From assembly GCA_965215315.1 (NCBI GenBank), contig CBDCDB010000008.1, positions 806,001 through 870,000 on the forward strand: a DNA stretch of 64,000 nucleotides. The letters are read 5' to 3'. The stretch is from Truepera sp965215315. Its GTDB lineage: Bacteria; Deinococcota; Deinococci; Deinococcales; Trueperaceae. The translations under genes and the position numbers were made by a program. The stretch's first letter is position 1; every line of letters begins with the position of its first letter. The notes below the pieces were generated by a model. That model did no database searches. It was not told the DNA's origin and saw nothing but the letters and a program-made list of their open reading frames with translations. This document shows, in pieces, positions 8,740 to 17,193 of this stretch.

Positions 8740-9585
8740 TTAAGCGGGGTGTGTTTCCGGGGCGGTTTGCAAGGTGTTTTGCGGCGTATTTTGTGAACTA
8801 TTTTGTAGAGTGTCTTGCAACGTGTTTTGCAAGGTTTTAAGCCCGTCCCACTCGTTGTGTTTACGGTCGTAGATAAGACTTATCGGCCCGGCAAAAGAAG
8901 CTTCGCGGAGCAGCTCGAGACACCGCCTTACATCTCCCGAGTCAATCTTTGGCTCGAGGTCGCCCGAGGTCATATGCGCCTTGAAATGCACCGACGTCGC
9001 GTGGGGCAAAAGCTGGGCCAGCATGTCGTATTTGTCCCCTAAGCTAGCCGTAGCAGCTTCGGCGTTGCCGGTATCGACGCAGAGCCCTAGACCTTCCGGG
9101 CACGCGCCCAGAATGCCCAGCACCGCTTCAGGGTGCTGCGCTGTGAGCTGCCAGTTTTCGGTACTGACGGCGACGCCGTAAGGGGCAGCGTAGGCCATCA
9201 GGTCTGTAAGCTGCGCGGCGCTTTGCGCCAGCGTTTGCGGCGTAGCAGGTTGCTGTCCCGCTGAAATCCGCACGCGTTCTGCGCCTAGCGCGGCGGCGGC
9301 GCGGACGTAGCGGCGGATGAGCTCGAGCTCCCCCTCCAACACCTTTGAATCGGGCTCAGCAACGTCACCCGCGTCGATAAGCACGCTGAACAGCTCTATC
9401 TCGGCAGCTTCCAAACGTGCTCGGAGCGCCGCCAGATAGTCCGGCTCGGTTGAGGGTAGGTGAAAATGACACAGCTCGAGCGTCCCGATATTGTGTTTTT
9501 TCAGTTCTGCGGGCAAGTCTAGCAGCGGTAAACCGGCGTTCAACAACCCGTCAACGCTCCACGATGAGATTGCAAATCTAAGCAT
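8740..9585 (-). CDS. Sugar phosphate isomerase/epimerase (TIM barrel, AP endonuclease 2-like)
   Basis: 281 residues. TIM-barrel of the xylose-isomerase-like/EndoIV superfamily: LELCHFHLPS near the N-terminus, then VSTENW, LCVDTGNAEA and SVHFKAH carry the expected metal ligands (Glu, Asp, His). The substrate is unknown. The start is ATG at 9585, because GGAGG stands 7 nt ahead; a GTG 18 nt further upstream would place the ribosome site inside the gene. The last 30 or so residues are a low-complexity tail of TLQN/TPQN-type units, absent from typical members and encoded by a 12-bp repeat. Confidence 0.8.
   Translation of the reverse strand: MLRFAISSWSVDGLLNAGLPLLDLPAELKKHNIGTLELCHFHLPSTEPDYLAALRARLEAAEIELFSVLIDAGDVAEPDSKVLEGELELIRRYVRAAAALGAERVRISAGQQPATPQTLAQSAAQLTDLMAYAAPYGVAVSTENWQLTAQHPEAVLGILGACPEGLGLCVDTGNAEAATASLGDKYDMLAQLLPHATSVHFKAHMTSGDLEPKIDSGDVRRCLELLREASFAGPISLIYDRKHNEWDGLKTLQNTLQDTLQNSSQNTPQNTLQTAPETHPA
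8767..8838. repeat. Six degenerate 12-bp tandem repeats in the isomerase 3' end
   Basis: Units of the form TTGCAAGGTGTT (plus strand) occur at 8767, 8779, 8791, 8803, 8815 and 8827. They code on the minus strand for the repeated four-residue tail LQNT/LQDT/SQNT/PQNT. Confidence 0.85.
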
Positions 9586-9723
9586 GTTCAGATCCTCCAG
9601 CACCTTTTGTTGTCAGTTTAACTCGGTTAGTACGGTTTAGAAACGAGCAAAAAACAGTACGAGGACGTTTACAGATTCGGAAATCCAACAGTCAACCCCA
9701 ATTTCGGCATAGACCAATTTGAC

Positions 9724-9748
9724 AGTTATATCTTTTTGATATATAACT
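9724..9748. promoter_or_regulatory. Palindromic operator candidate of the PadR gene
   Basis: AGTTATAT (9724-9731) and ATATAACT (9741-9748) are perfect inverted 8-mers with a 9-nt spacer. A nested pair TATATC/GATATA (9727-9732, 9738-9743) surrounds TTTTT. The site ends 9 nt before the PadR start and covers a TAACTT -10-like box (9744-9749), which suits autorepression. Confidence 0.55.
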
Positions 9749-9757
9749 TATCTTTAT

Positions 9758-10336
9758 ATGGGCAAGGTCAATAAAAGCCAATACGCTGTTTTAGGCATTC
9801 TCGGTTTGGGGCCGCATTCGGGCTACGACATCAAAAAGCTCACCGACTTAAGCACCCGTCACTTCTGGGCCGAAAACTACGGCAGCCTCTATCCGACGCT
9901 CAAACGGCTCGAGCAGGCGGGCCTAGCAACCGTTGAGCTTAAGGCCCAAAACGGAAAACCCAATCGGAAGGTTTATACGATCACTGGCGCAGGACGCGAG
10001 GTGCTGCGGGGCTGGCTCGAGCTGCCCGTCAGCGACTCCCCGCCCCGCAGCGAACTGCTGCTCAAACTCTTTTTGGGGCGTCAGAGAGCGCCTGAGGTCA
10101 GTGTCGGGCACCTCAAGCGGTTTGGGGCCGAGCAAGCCGAACGGATTGCGACTTTTGCGGGGCTCGAGCGCTGGCTCGAGAACGAAAGGGCAGGAAACCC
10201 GAACCTCCCGTACTGGCTGCTGACGCTCTCTTACGGGCGGACGCAAGCTGAAGCGCTCAAAAGCTGGAGCGAGGCGAGTCTCGAGACGTTACGGGGTCTT
10301 GTCATACAAGAGAAAGTCGAGGAGAACGGTGGATAG
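9758..10336 (+). CDS. PadR-family transcriptional regulator
   Basis: 192 residues. N-terminal winged helix (AVLGILGLGPHSGYDIKKL, then GSLYPTLKRLEQAGL) typical of PadR, followed by a helical C-terminal dimerisation domain (Vir_C type). PadR proteins are usually ligand-responsive repressors of nearby efflux or stress genes. The ATG lies just after an inverted repeat that looks like its own operator. The next gene, a small membrane protein, starts inside the 3' end, so it is the likely target. Confidence 0.9.
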   Translation: MGKVNKSQYAVLGILGLGPHSGYDIKKLTDLSTRHFWAENYGSLYPTLKRLEQAGLATVELKAQNGKPNRKVYTITGAGREVLRGWLELPVSDSPPRSELLLKLFLGRQRAPEVSVGHLKRFGAEQAERIATFAGLERWLENERAGNPNLPYWLLTLSYGRTQAEALKSWSEASLETLRGLVIQEKVEENGG

Positions 10337-10820
10337 CGCGCTGCTGCATACGGTTCTGATTTACGGTCACGCACTCGGCGGCCTCGTTGCTTTTGCGCTC
10401 GGGTGTTTTGTACTGCGCCCTCAGCTTAGAGCGGAATCTACACTATTTCGCGCCTATTTTCTTTCACTCTGGGTGATGGTGCTGCTGCTCGCCCTAGTTG
10501 TCGGCGTTGATTGGGCGCAGCTCCCGCTCGCGAGTCGCTTGACCTTTGGCGGCCTCACCCTGCTGGCGTTTTACACCGGGTTGCGAGGCTGGCAAGCGCA
10601 GCGTCTCCTCCGAGGCCGGGCTGCGGATTGGCGAAACGATTACATCTCACACGTCGGATTTACGCTCATCTCGCTGTTTGACGGCTTTGTGATTGTCGGG
10701 GCGCTCGATATGAACGCGCCGGGTTGGACCGTCGGTCTCGTCGGCGTTCTGGGGGTCGTCGTTGGTATCGGCACCATCAATTTGGTCAAAAAGCGCACGG
10801 CACGTTTTTCTATTGCCTAG
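10329..10820 (+). CDS. Four-helix membrane protein co-transcribed with PadR
   Basis: 163 residues with about four membrane segments (GHALGGLVAFALGCFVL, LSLWVMVLLLALVVGV, LTFGGLTLLAFYTGL, and WTVGLVGVLGVVVGIG near the end). I cannot assign a family. The GTG at 10329 overlaps the PadR stop (10334-10336), with GAGGAG 4 nt ahead. Genes paired with PadR this way are often transporters or membrane sensors; with only four helices this may be a ligand-responsive channel-like or resistance protein. That role is inference. Confidence 0.7.
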   Translation: MDSALLHTVLIYGHALGGLVAFALGCFVLRPQLRAESTLFRAYFLSLWVMVLLLALVVGVDWAQLPLASRLTFGGLTLLAFYTGLRGWQAQRLLRGRAADWRNDYISHVGFTLISLFDGFVIVGALDMNAPGWTVGLVGVLGVVVGIGTINLVKKRTARFSIA

Positions 10821-10964
10821 AACCGCTAGAAGTAGGGTGCAGCGAAGGGGTTAGAGCGGACAAACTGCGCGACTTTAGCTTTGCTTTACAGGCGCTATTC
10901 AGACGATCTTTCTGACGCAAGCTTTCCAGCAACCTTTTGTAAGAAGTTTGTGACAAGTTGTGTC

Positions 10965-10970
10965 TATGCT
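10965..10970 (+). promoter_or_regulatory. -10 box (TATGCT) of the GGDEF-EAL gene
   Basis: TANNNT box 6 nt before the ATG at 10977; no Shine–Dalgarno. It fixes the start downstream of a longer open frame beginning at 10881. Confidence 0.6.
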
Positions 10971-10976
10971 AAACGT

Positions 10977-12956
10977 ATGTCCCCGCCTGTGTGGTTGCTC
11001 TGTTTCAGCCAACGCCTCAAACAGCGTTTTCGGCGTCAGAGACGGTCAGAGGGCGGCGCACCTTCTATGAGCTGGCGTCTCGCCGTACTTTTAGGAACTC
11101 CCGTTGCCGCGCTAGCTTTCGCGTTCGGTATCGTGTTTGAGTTGCAACACCAGACGGACGTGTTCGACGTCGTAGCGTACAGCCTAGGCGTCGCGGTACT
11201 TTTAAGCCTCGAGCTCCTGCTCCTGTGCTATCCCAAACGGCTGGGAACCCTCGTTTCAGGGACGATCAGCCTGATGAGCCTGTTTCTTCTCGCCAAGCTT
11301 GTTTTTCTGCTCTTCTTTGCGCCTCCCGGTACGAACCCTCTCGCTGAGATGACCGAAACGTTCTTCTGGGCACCCGTCGTCTATGTGGTGGCTTTTTTTG
11401 TCCCTGGCGTCCGCTGGGGACGGGTCAGCGTTATTTTGTTCGGCATCCTGACGCCGGTCGTAAGCGCCGCTTACGTCCTGTTCAGCCCGCTGCGGCACGC
11501 CGATTCCGCCGTTTTTTACGCGCTTGTTCAGCTCAACCTCGCCAACGTCGTGATGATTTTGCTGACCCGTGCGTTCGCCTACCTGCGCTCGTACTTAAAC
11601 CACGTCAAAACCCGTAGCAACGCCCTCGAGCAGCTTGCCCACACCGACACGCTGACGGGTTTACCCAACCGCCTGAGCCTCGAGGTCGCCCTTGCTGAAG
11701 CGCTACGCACTAAACATCCGTTTGCGGTTATCTTTATCGATCTAGACCGTTTCAAACGGATTAACGATACCCAGGGGCACGCTTCAGGTGATGAATTACT
11801 CATCGGAGTCGCCGAACGTTTAGCCGGAGCGGTTCGGCCTCAAGATACTCTCGCACGTGTGAGCGGCGACGAGTTTGTACTACTCGCGTGTGGGGTTACG
11901 AACGAATCGGTACAAGAAGCTGCGCAAAGGGTACACGATATTTTCCGGTCGCCCTTTGCGTTGACCCGGCAGAGCGTCCGGATCGGGGCCAGTATCGGCT
12001 TCTGTCTCCACCCACAAGACGGCGACGACGCCAGCGTCCTCCTCCGTCACGCCGACAGCGCGATGTACCGGGCCAAGGCTGCCGGGCGCGGTCATCTCCG
12101 CGGTTTCTCCCCACAAGACCACGATACCGAACACTTGCGGGCGCTCGAGAAAGACCTAGGGGGCGCGGCCGAACGCGGCGAGTTCGACCTCGTCTATCAG
12201 CCGCTCTACAGCCTGCAGAGCGGTCAGCTGGTCAAGGTTGAGGCGCTTTTGCGCTGGCACCATCCACTTAGGGGCGCGGTCGCGCCGGACATTTTTATCC
12301 CGTTAGCCGAAGAATCCGGACAGATCGTTCAGATTGGGGCGTGGGTGCTCGCCAGCGCCTGCCAGACTGCCGCGTCGTGGCGGCGGGCCGGGTTTGCGCC
12401 CGTCACGATGAGCGTCAATATCTCGCCGGTGCAGTTTACGCGGGTCGGTTTTTTTGATGAGGTCGCCTGTGCGCTCCGGGTCAACGGTTTGTCGGGGAGT
12501 GACCTCGAGCTTGAAATTACCGAACGCACCGTTTTGCACCACACCGAAGAGGTGATCAGCGTGTTGCAGCGCCTCCAGGAGACCGGGGTGCGCATTGCGA
12601 TGGACGATTTCGGTACCGGCTACTCGTCTCTAGGCTACCTTAAAGACCTGCCGCTAGACACCATCAAAATCGACCGCTCGTTCGTCAAAGACCTTGCAGA
12701 GCCGCTGCTCGCACCGCACTACGCGGTCGCGCTCGTGCGGGCGATCGCGTCAGTGGCTGAGACTTTAGACCTCGAGCTGGTTGCCGAAGGGGTCGAAGAC
12801 GAACAGACGGCCCAGACGCTTAAACAGCTCGGCTGCCACCTGGCGCAGGGCTACTTCTTCGCCCGGCCCCTCCCCGAAAATGAAGTTCGGGCACTTTTGC
12901 CACTCAACCGGAACAGTCTGATGAGAGCCGAACGTGAAAGCGCTCTGACCAACTGA
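10977..12956 (+). CDS. GGDEF-EAL cyclic-di-GMP enzyme with N-terminal membrane sensor
   Basis: 659 residues. The first 200 residues hold about six membrane helices with no recognisable ligand-binding domain. GGDEF domain about 220-385, with the active-site motif as SGDEF, a variant found in active diguanylate cyclases. EAL domain about 400-650, with VEALLRWHHP, DDFGTGYSSLGYL, IKIDRSFV and AEGVED, all residues for phosphodiesterase activity. It may make or destroy c-di-GMP. The PilB homologue in this window carries MshEN domains, which bind c-di-GMP in relatives, so the two may be linked. The start was chosen by the TATGCT box. Confidence 0.9.
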   Translation: MSPPVWLLCFSQRLKQRFRRQRRSEGGAPSMSWRLAVLLGTPVAALAFAFGIVFELQHQTDVFDVVAYSLGVAVLLSLELLLLCYPKRLGTLVSGTISLMSLFLLAKLVFLLFFAPPGTNPLAEMTETFFWAPVVYVVAFFVPGVRWGRVSVILFGILTPVVSAAYVLFSPLRHADSAVFYALVQLNLANVVMILLTRAFAYLRSYLNHVKTRSNALEQLAHTDTLTGLPNRLSLEVALAEALRTKHPFAVIFIDLDRFKRINDTQGHASGDELLIGVAERLAGAVRPQDTLARVSGDEFVLLACGVTNESVQEAAQRVHDIFRSPFALTRQSVRIGASIGFCLHPQDGDDASVLLRHADSAMYRAKAAGRGHLRGFSPQDHDTEHLRALEKDLGGAAERGEFDLVYQPLYSLQSGQLVKVEALLRWHHPLRGAVAPDIFIPLAEESGQIVQIGAWVLASACQTAASWRRAGFAPVTMSVNISPVQFTRVGFFDEVACALRVNGLSGSDLELEITERTVLHHTEEVISVLQRLQETGVRIAMDDFGTGYSSLGYLKDLPLDTIKIDRSFVKDLAEPLLAPHYAVALVRAIASVAETLDLELVAEGVEDEQTAQTLKQLGCHLAQGYFFARPLPENEVRALLPLNRNSLMRAERESALTN

Positions 12957-12983
12957 TTTATAGAGGGTAGTTTTCACATACTA

Positions 12984-14169
12984 CATTGTCAGCGAAGAGT
13001 TGACCCATAGCAACACAGTGTCTAAAGTAAGCGAATGAAAAAGCGCTATGGAATCAAGCTGAGTAAAATACAAAGGCAAGAGCTCGAACGGCTAACAAAA
13101 GCGGGAGCGTGCCGGGTGAGGGTGTACAAACGGGCTAGGGCACTGTTACTGGCGGATGCCGGGGTAAGTGACGCCGAGATTCTCAAGCAAGCAGATATCA
13201 GTTTGGCAACGCTCAAGAGGATCCGCAAACGTTTTTGCGAAAGCCAGAGTAACGTCCAAGAGGTAGTAGCGGACAAGCCCAAACCAGGACGCCCAAGTCG
13301 CTTTAGTGGTGAACAGCGAGCGAAGATTACCGCTTTAGCATGTAGTGAGGCTCCTGAAGGCAGAAGCAGATGGACACTGAGACTGTTAGCGGATAAAGCT
13401 GTCGAGCTGGGCTTGGTTGAGACTGTTTCGCATGAGGGGGTCAGCGAGATACTGAAAAAAACGAGCTCAAACCCCACCTAAAGCGGTGTTGGTGTTTGGG
13501 CAAGCTCACCTCTGCGTTCATTTGGCAAATGGAGCGGGTGCTTGATACTTACGCTCAGCCTTATGACCCCGACTATCCGGTACTTTGTTTTGATGAACGA
13601 CCTTGTTATCTGATTGAACAGACCTTACAACCTGTAGCGATGAAAGCAGGCCAGGTCAAACGCGAGGACTACCATTATAAAGTCACGGCAAGTTGTTCAG
13701 TGCTCTTAGCGGTCGAGCCGCTTACCGGCAGGCGTTGGACTAGGCTCTATGACCACCGCCGACGGCAGGAATACACCGACTTTATGCAGTACTTAACGCA
13801 ACAGTTCCCTCAAGCGCAGAAAATCAGGCTGGTGCAGGATAATCTCAACACCCATAACCCAGGCTCGTTTTATGCTGCTCTAGCACCGCAAGCTGCCTTC
13901 GAACTTGCCCAGCAGTTTGAGATGATTCATACCCCTAAGCACGCTTCTTGGCTTAACATGGCTGAACTTGAATTCTCCGCTTTAAGCAAACAGTGCCTAG
14001 ACCGGCGCATTGCTCAACGTGACCGCCTTGAAACTGAACTTAACGCTTGGCAAACAGAGCGCAATCAAGCCCAAGTTAAGCTCAACTGGCAATTCTCCAA
14101 AGAAGCGGCTAGACACACCTTCAAACGTGCCTACACAGAGGTGAAGGTGTCAGTACCTCGCTGACAGTG
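12984..14169 (+). mobile_element. IS630-family insertion sequence, copy 1
   Basis: 1186 bp between two TA dinucleotides (12982-12983 and 14170-14171), the target duplication typical of IS630/Tc1. Terminal inverted repeats: CATTGTCAGCGAAG at the left and CACTGTCAGCGAGG (reverse complement) at the right. It carries one transposase in two frames. It sits between the GGDEF-EAL gene and an IS5-type element and interrupts no gene. A second copy of the same length lies at 28686-29871 in the opposite orientation; I saw one synonymous difference near the 3' end. Confidence 0.95.
13035..14164 (+). CDS. IS630-family transposase, two frames joined by -1 slippage
   Basis: The first frame (13035-13481) carries the helix-turn-helix DNA-binding part. 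The second (open to 14164) carries the DDE domain, with CFDERP, VQDNLNTHNPG and the later acidic residue in NMAELEFSAL. They meet at seven A residues, 13455-13461. Reading CTG AAA AAA and stepping back one base gives LKKNELKPHLKRCW, the expected family sequence, and a 376-residue protein. Without slippage the first frame ends as a 148-residue protein. TTGACC and TAAAGT, 17 bp apart, form a promoter; the ATG is 6 nt after TAAAGT and is probably leaderless. Confidence 0.92.
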
Positions 14170-14224
14170 TAGTACAGCGGTTTTCGTAATTACTGAGCTA
14201 GCTTCTCGCAGCTATTATCCCTAA

Positions 14225-15080
14225 GAACCCGTCTCAAAACTTGGCTAAGCGCCTGGTCATGAGACGAATCATGGCGATATAGATGAACGCCTCGGAGGTT
14301 TGAGGTAGACGTTCAAAGTCTCGGGCCAGACGGCGGCTACGAATAAACCAAGAAAAAGTTCGTTCAACCAGCCAACGCTTAGGCAAGATAGCAAAGCCCT
14401 TTAGTTGTTTGTCACGCCTTACGATGTCGAGCACCCAAGCGAAAGCCACCTGCGTCCAAGAGATAAATTCACCTTGATAGCCTGCGTCAGCCCAAATACG
14501 TTTAAGCCGAAACGACTGTAAGAAAGATGCGTAGAAATTGCTTAGAAGCTTTTTGGCACCATCTCGGTCTTGCACGTTTGCACCCGTAACCAGTACCGCA
14601 AGCAGCAGTCCCAAAGTATCAACGAGAATATGGCGCTTACGTCCCAGACAGCGCTTGTGTACATCAAGGCCTCGGGCCTCACCACCCTCTGCGGTTCTGG
14701 TGCTTTGACTATCTAGAACAGCAGCACTCGCCTCCGCTTTACGCCCCAGCTTCGTTCTGAGTTTGCGGTGTAAAGTTGTATGCCATAACTTCCACTGACC
14801 CGTCTTGCGCCACTTGCTGAAGTAGCCGTAGACCGTTTTCCAATGCGGCAAGTCATGCGGCATCGCTCGCCACTTAATGCCATTTGAAAGCACATAGAAA
14901 ATCGCGTTGATAATCTCTCGGTAGCTATGCTGCCTCGGTCTACCCGTCTTAGCTGGTGCTGGCATCAGCTCTTTCAGAACGGCCCATTCGTTATCGTGTA
15001 AGTCGGCCTTAGTATCGCTGTCTGTTCACACTTCAGCTTTACCCGACCTTTCTCTTATCCCTGGGTTTTGAGACGGGTTC
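14225..15080 (-). mobile_element. IS5-family insertion sequence (IS1031-like group)
   Basis: 856 bp bounded by inverted repeats GAACCCGTCTCAAAAC (left from 14225) and GTTTTGAGACGGGTTC (right to 15080). It is flanked by TAA on both sides (14222-14224, 15081-15083), a TNA target duplication as known for the IS1031 group. It lies 55 bp right of IS630 copy 1 and its right end cuts into the first 63-bp repeat copy (R1). Confidence 0.88.
14234..15029 (-). pseudogene. IS5-family transposase with a one-base frameshift near its start
   Basis: The DDE catalytic set is intact: AVLDSQST, IWADAGYQG and WLVERTFSWF. An ATG at 14965 gives 243 residues but lacks the normal N-terminus. Upstream, GTG at 15029 reads MNRQRY and meets a stop. 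Skipping one T (complement of base 15011) continues as KADLHDNEWAVLKELMPAP and joins the rest in frame, matching the usual IS5-type beginning. So the copy has an extra base, or uses programmed frameshifting. The 243-residue product may or may not be active. Confidence 0.75.
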
Positions 15081-15084
15081 TAAG

Positions 15085-15144
15085 GGGTGCGTGTTAGACT
15101 ATGCTTTATCCGCATAGACTGGCTAAAACCAGATGATACCTGCT
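15085..15144 (+). repeat. 63-bp palindromic repeat, copy R1 (left end cut by IS5)
   Basis: Begins GGGGTGCGTGTTAGAC and ends CCAGATGATACCTGCT, the conserved right end. Its first few bases adjoin the IS5 target duplication, so the element was probably hit by IS5. Confidence 0.75.
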
Positions 15145-15193
15145 ATAATTGTTGAGTTCGAGTCCCGCAGCTACATGTTAGCTCTTAGATAGC

Positions 15194-15256
15194 AGCAGGT
15201 ATTATCTGGTCAGCAACGCGCTTGGTTTGAGTTATGCCGACCGGCACACACGTTCT
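15194..15256 (-). repeat. 63-bp palindromic repeat, copy R2
   Basis: On the minus strand runs from AGAACGTGTGTGCCGG to CAGATAATACCTGCT. The inner arms CTGGTCRGCA-type and TTGCTGACCAG can form a hairpin. Very close to R5. Confidence 0.9.
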
Positions 15257-15263
15257 AAGATAT

Positions 15264-15326
15264 GGCAGGTATCATCTGGGAACAGACGCCCCCACATTCA
15301 TCTGAACTGTCTAGCACGTACGTTCT
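15264..15326 (-). repeat. 63-bp palindromic repeat, copy R3
   Basis: On the minus strand runs from AGAACGTACGTGCTAGAC to CCCAGATGATACCTGCC. Same subtype as R4. Confidence 0.88.
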
Positions 15327-15516
15327 ATGGTGATAAAGGTAGCCTTCAACCGCTTAAGTGCTATAGTACCTAGTGTAGTCTTTCTTGGAAATGCTGATAA
15401 GATGCGCCTACCTCGGTAGCTGGTTTGATTCTAGAACACTTGGCAGTTTCGTCTGGACAGTCGATGATTGGAAACAGTCTGCGCCGAGCAGAGGCAGCTG
15501 AAGGGCTGGGGTCGCC

Positions 15517-16455
15517 TCACCCTGAAACCTTTTGCCCCTCACCTCCGCGTCTAAGTCCGAGAGTAGCAGCGACGCCCAGCAGCACGGCGAACCACAGGGT
15601 TGCAAGGCGCAGCAAGATCGTCGCAGCCCCGGCGTCGGCGACGCTGGCCCCACTCACACCGAGCAGCAAGATCATCGTCGCTTCGGTACCGCCCAACCCG
15701 CCGGGTAAAAACGATAGCGCTCCGATACTGATAGCGAGGCCGTAAATCCCGAAACTGGCGATGAGGGGGGGCTCGAGTCCCAACCGCGTTACAATCACCC
15801 AAAACGCCGTCGCCTCCGCGCCCCAACCGAGCAAGCTGAGGCCCAAACCGGTCAGCAACAAGCGCCCGCGGCTGAGAGTAGCGGCGGCGTCGAGGGCGTC
15901 TAGAATGCCGCCAAGCCGCCTGATACCCAGATTACGAAACCAGCCCCGAAACGCTGCGCTGTTTAGCAGCAGCAGCAAAACGACGATTCCAGCAACGGGG
16001 ATCAGCACTAGCGGGAGGTAGCGTCCAAAGTAAACCACGCCGAGCGTAGCCAGTATCAGGGTCGCCGTCAGATCAAAAAGCCGCTCGACGAAGAGCGCGG
16101 AAAAGCTCGCGGTGTAGGGAACGCCGTAGGGCCGCAGGTAAAACGAGCGCACCCCCTCACCGAGCTTGCCCGGCGTAATGGTAAACGCAAAACTAGCCAG
16201 ATAGTAGTGCAAACTGGGGCCGACGGGAACCCGGTAGCCCAAACGGTTGAGGTAGTACTGCCAGCGCCCAAAACGCACCGTGTAGTTGAAAACTGAGAGC
16301 GACAAGAGCAGCAGCCCGCCCCCCAAGCCGATGCGCCGCGCGGCCTCAACGGTCTCGTCCCAACCGCTCCAGAAGGTAAAGGCGGCGTAGGCGAGAACGG
16401 CGACGAGGCTGATAAGGAGCAGTACCCGAAAGTTTTTGTGTAACGCGGCTTGCAT
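15517..16455 (-). CDS. Flippase-like membrane protein (LPG synthase TM / UPF0104 family)
   Basis: 312 residues, about eight membrane helices. Family signs: NYTVRFGRWQYYLNRLG, the loop ITPGKLGEGVRSFYL, and SFLPGGLGGTEA near the C-terminus. Members lack the MprF synthase domain and are suspected to move lipid-linked molecules across the membrane. The ATG directly follows the stop of the DprE2-like gene (TAG-ATG), so it is the last gene of the four-gene minus-strand operon. Here it is a natural candidate to flip or handle the polyprenyl-phospho-pentose the operon would make; that is inference from context. Confidence 0.85.
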   Translation of the reverse strand: MQAALHKNFRVLLLISLVAVLAYAAFTFWSGWDETVEAARRIGLGGGLLLLSLSVFNYTVRFGRWQYYLNRLGYRVPVGPSLHYYLASFAFTITPGKLGEGVRSFYLRPYGVPYTASFSALFVERLFDLTATLILATLGVVYFGRYLPLVLIPVAGIVVLLLLLNSAAFRGWFRNLGIRRLGGILDALDAAATLSRGRLLLTGLGLSLLGWGAEATAFWVIVTRLGLEPPLIASFGIYGLAISIGALSFLPGGLGGTEATMILLLGVSGASVADAGAATILLRLATLWFAVLLGVAATLGLRRGGEGQKVSG

Positions 16456-17193
16456 CTAGAGCTCGAGCCGTTTGAAAAGAGGTTCCGGCAGCGCCCGGAC
16501 GACGAGCATCAGCCAACGCCAAAAAAAAGGTAGGTAGACGACCTCACGTTTGTTGTCGATAGCGGCGACGATGCCCACGGCAATTTGTTCGGGTTTGACA
16601 AACAAGAAGTTCTTCTTGACCCCAGCGGTCATCGGGGTATCAACGAAACCGGGTTTGATCGTCAGAACGTGAACGCCCGCGCTGTGCAGCCGGTTTCTCA
16701 GACCCTGCATAAACAAGCTGAGCGCACCCTTGGCTGCGCCGTAAACATAGTTGCTGGCGCGGCCCCGGTCTCCGGCAACTGACGAGATAACCGCCAGCGT
16801 ACCCGAACGCTGAGCCTCGAGCCGGTTAGCGAGGAGTGTCAAGAGCGATACGACGCTCGTAAAGTTGACCTGAAGCGCCTCGTGAGTGGCCTTGAAGGAG
16901 GTCTCGAGCGCCCGTTGGTCGGGCAGGGTGCCGTAAGCAATCAAAACGACGTCAAGTCCACCGAGCGCTTGCACAGCCTCCTCAACGAGCGCTTCGTGCC
17001 GCGCGTTGTCGGCGAGGTCGGCAGCGGCGTAGCCAACCGCTTCAGCGCCACGACTCCGCAAGTCCTGGGCGGTCGCCTCGAGCTTAACGTCGTCCCTGGC
17101 AACTAGAAAAAGCCGGTCGCCCCTCTCTGAAAAAAGGCGAGCGGTGGCGCGGGCAATCGCCGAGGTTGCACCGAAGATCAGAACGCGCTTCAC
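16456..17193 (-). CDS. DprE2-like short-chain dehydrogenase
   Basis: 245 residues. Rossmann SDR with the nucleotide motif FGATSAIARATARLF, the active-site Ser in AVISSVAGDRG, and YGAAK for Tyr/Lys. The adjacent FAD oxidase is DprE1-like, and the pair matches the two-step 2'-epimerisation of polyprenyl-phospho-ribose to arabinose: DprE1 oxidises to the 2-keto form, DprE2 reduces it with NADH. It overlaps the DprE1-like gene by 4 nt (ATGA). Exact substrate not proven from sequence. Confidence 0.88.
   Translation of the reverse strand: MKRVLIFGATSAIARATARLFSERGDRLFLVARDDVKLEATAQDLRSRGAEAVGYAAADLADNARHEALVEEAVQALGGLDVVLIAYGTLPDQRALETSFKATHEALQVNFTSVVSLLTLLANRLEAQRSGTLAVISSVAGDRGRASNYVYGAAKGALSLFMQGLRNRLHSAGVHVLTIKPGFVDTPMTAGVKKNFLFVKPEQIAVGIVAAIDNKREVVYLPFFWRWLMLVVRALPEPLFKRLEL

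Larger units (their letters stand above)
15081..15516. other. Gene-free region A: mosaic of 63-bp repeats
   Basis: No gene is supported here. It holds repeat copies R1 (plus), R2 and R3 (both minus). It also holds two further blocks shared, in reverse complement, with the gap at 22808-23183: one around 15339-15365 (22836-22862 in the other gap) and an identical 18-mer at 15378-15395 (22968-22985). Confidence 0.85.

Noticed and set aside
15150..15172. tRNA-like 3' fragment (GAGTTCGAGTCCCGCAGC)
   Set aside because: The arms flanking TTCGAGT do not pair, and no other tRNA arms are found upstream. Not called.
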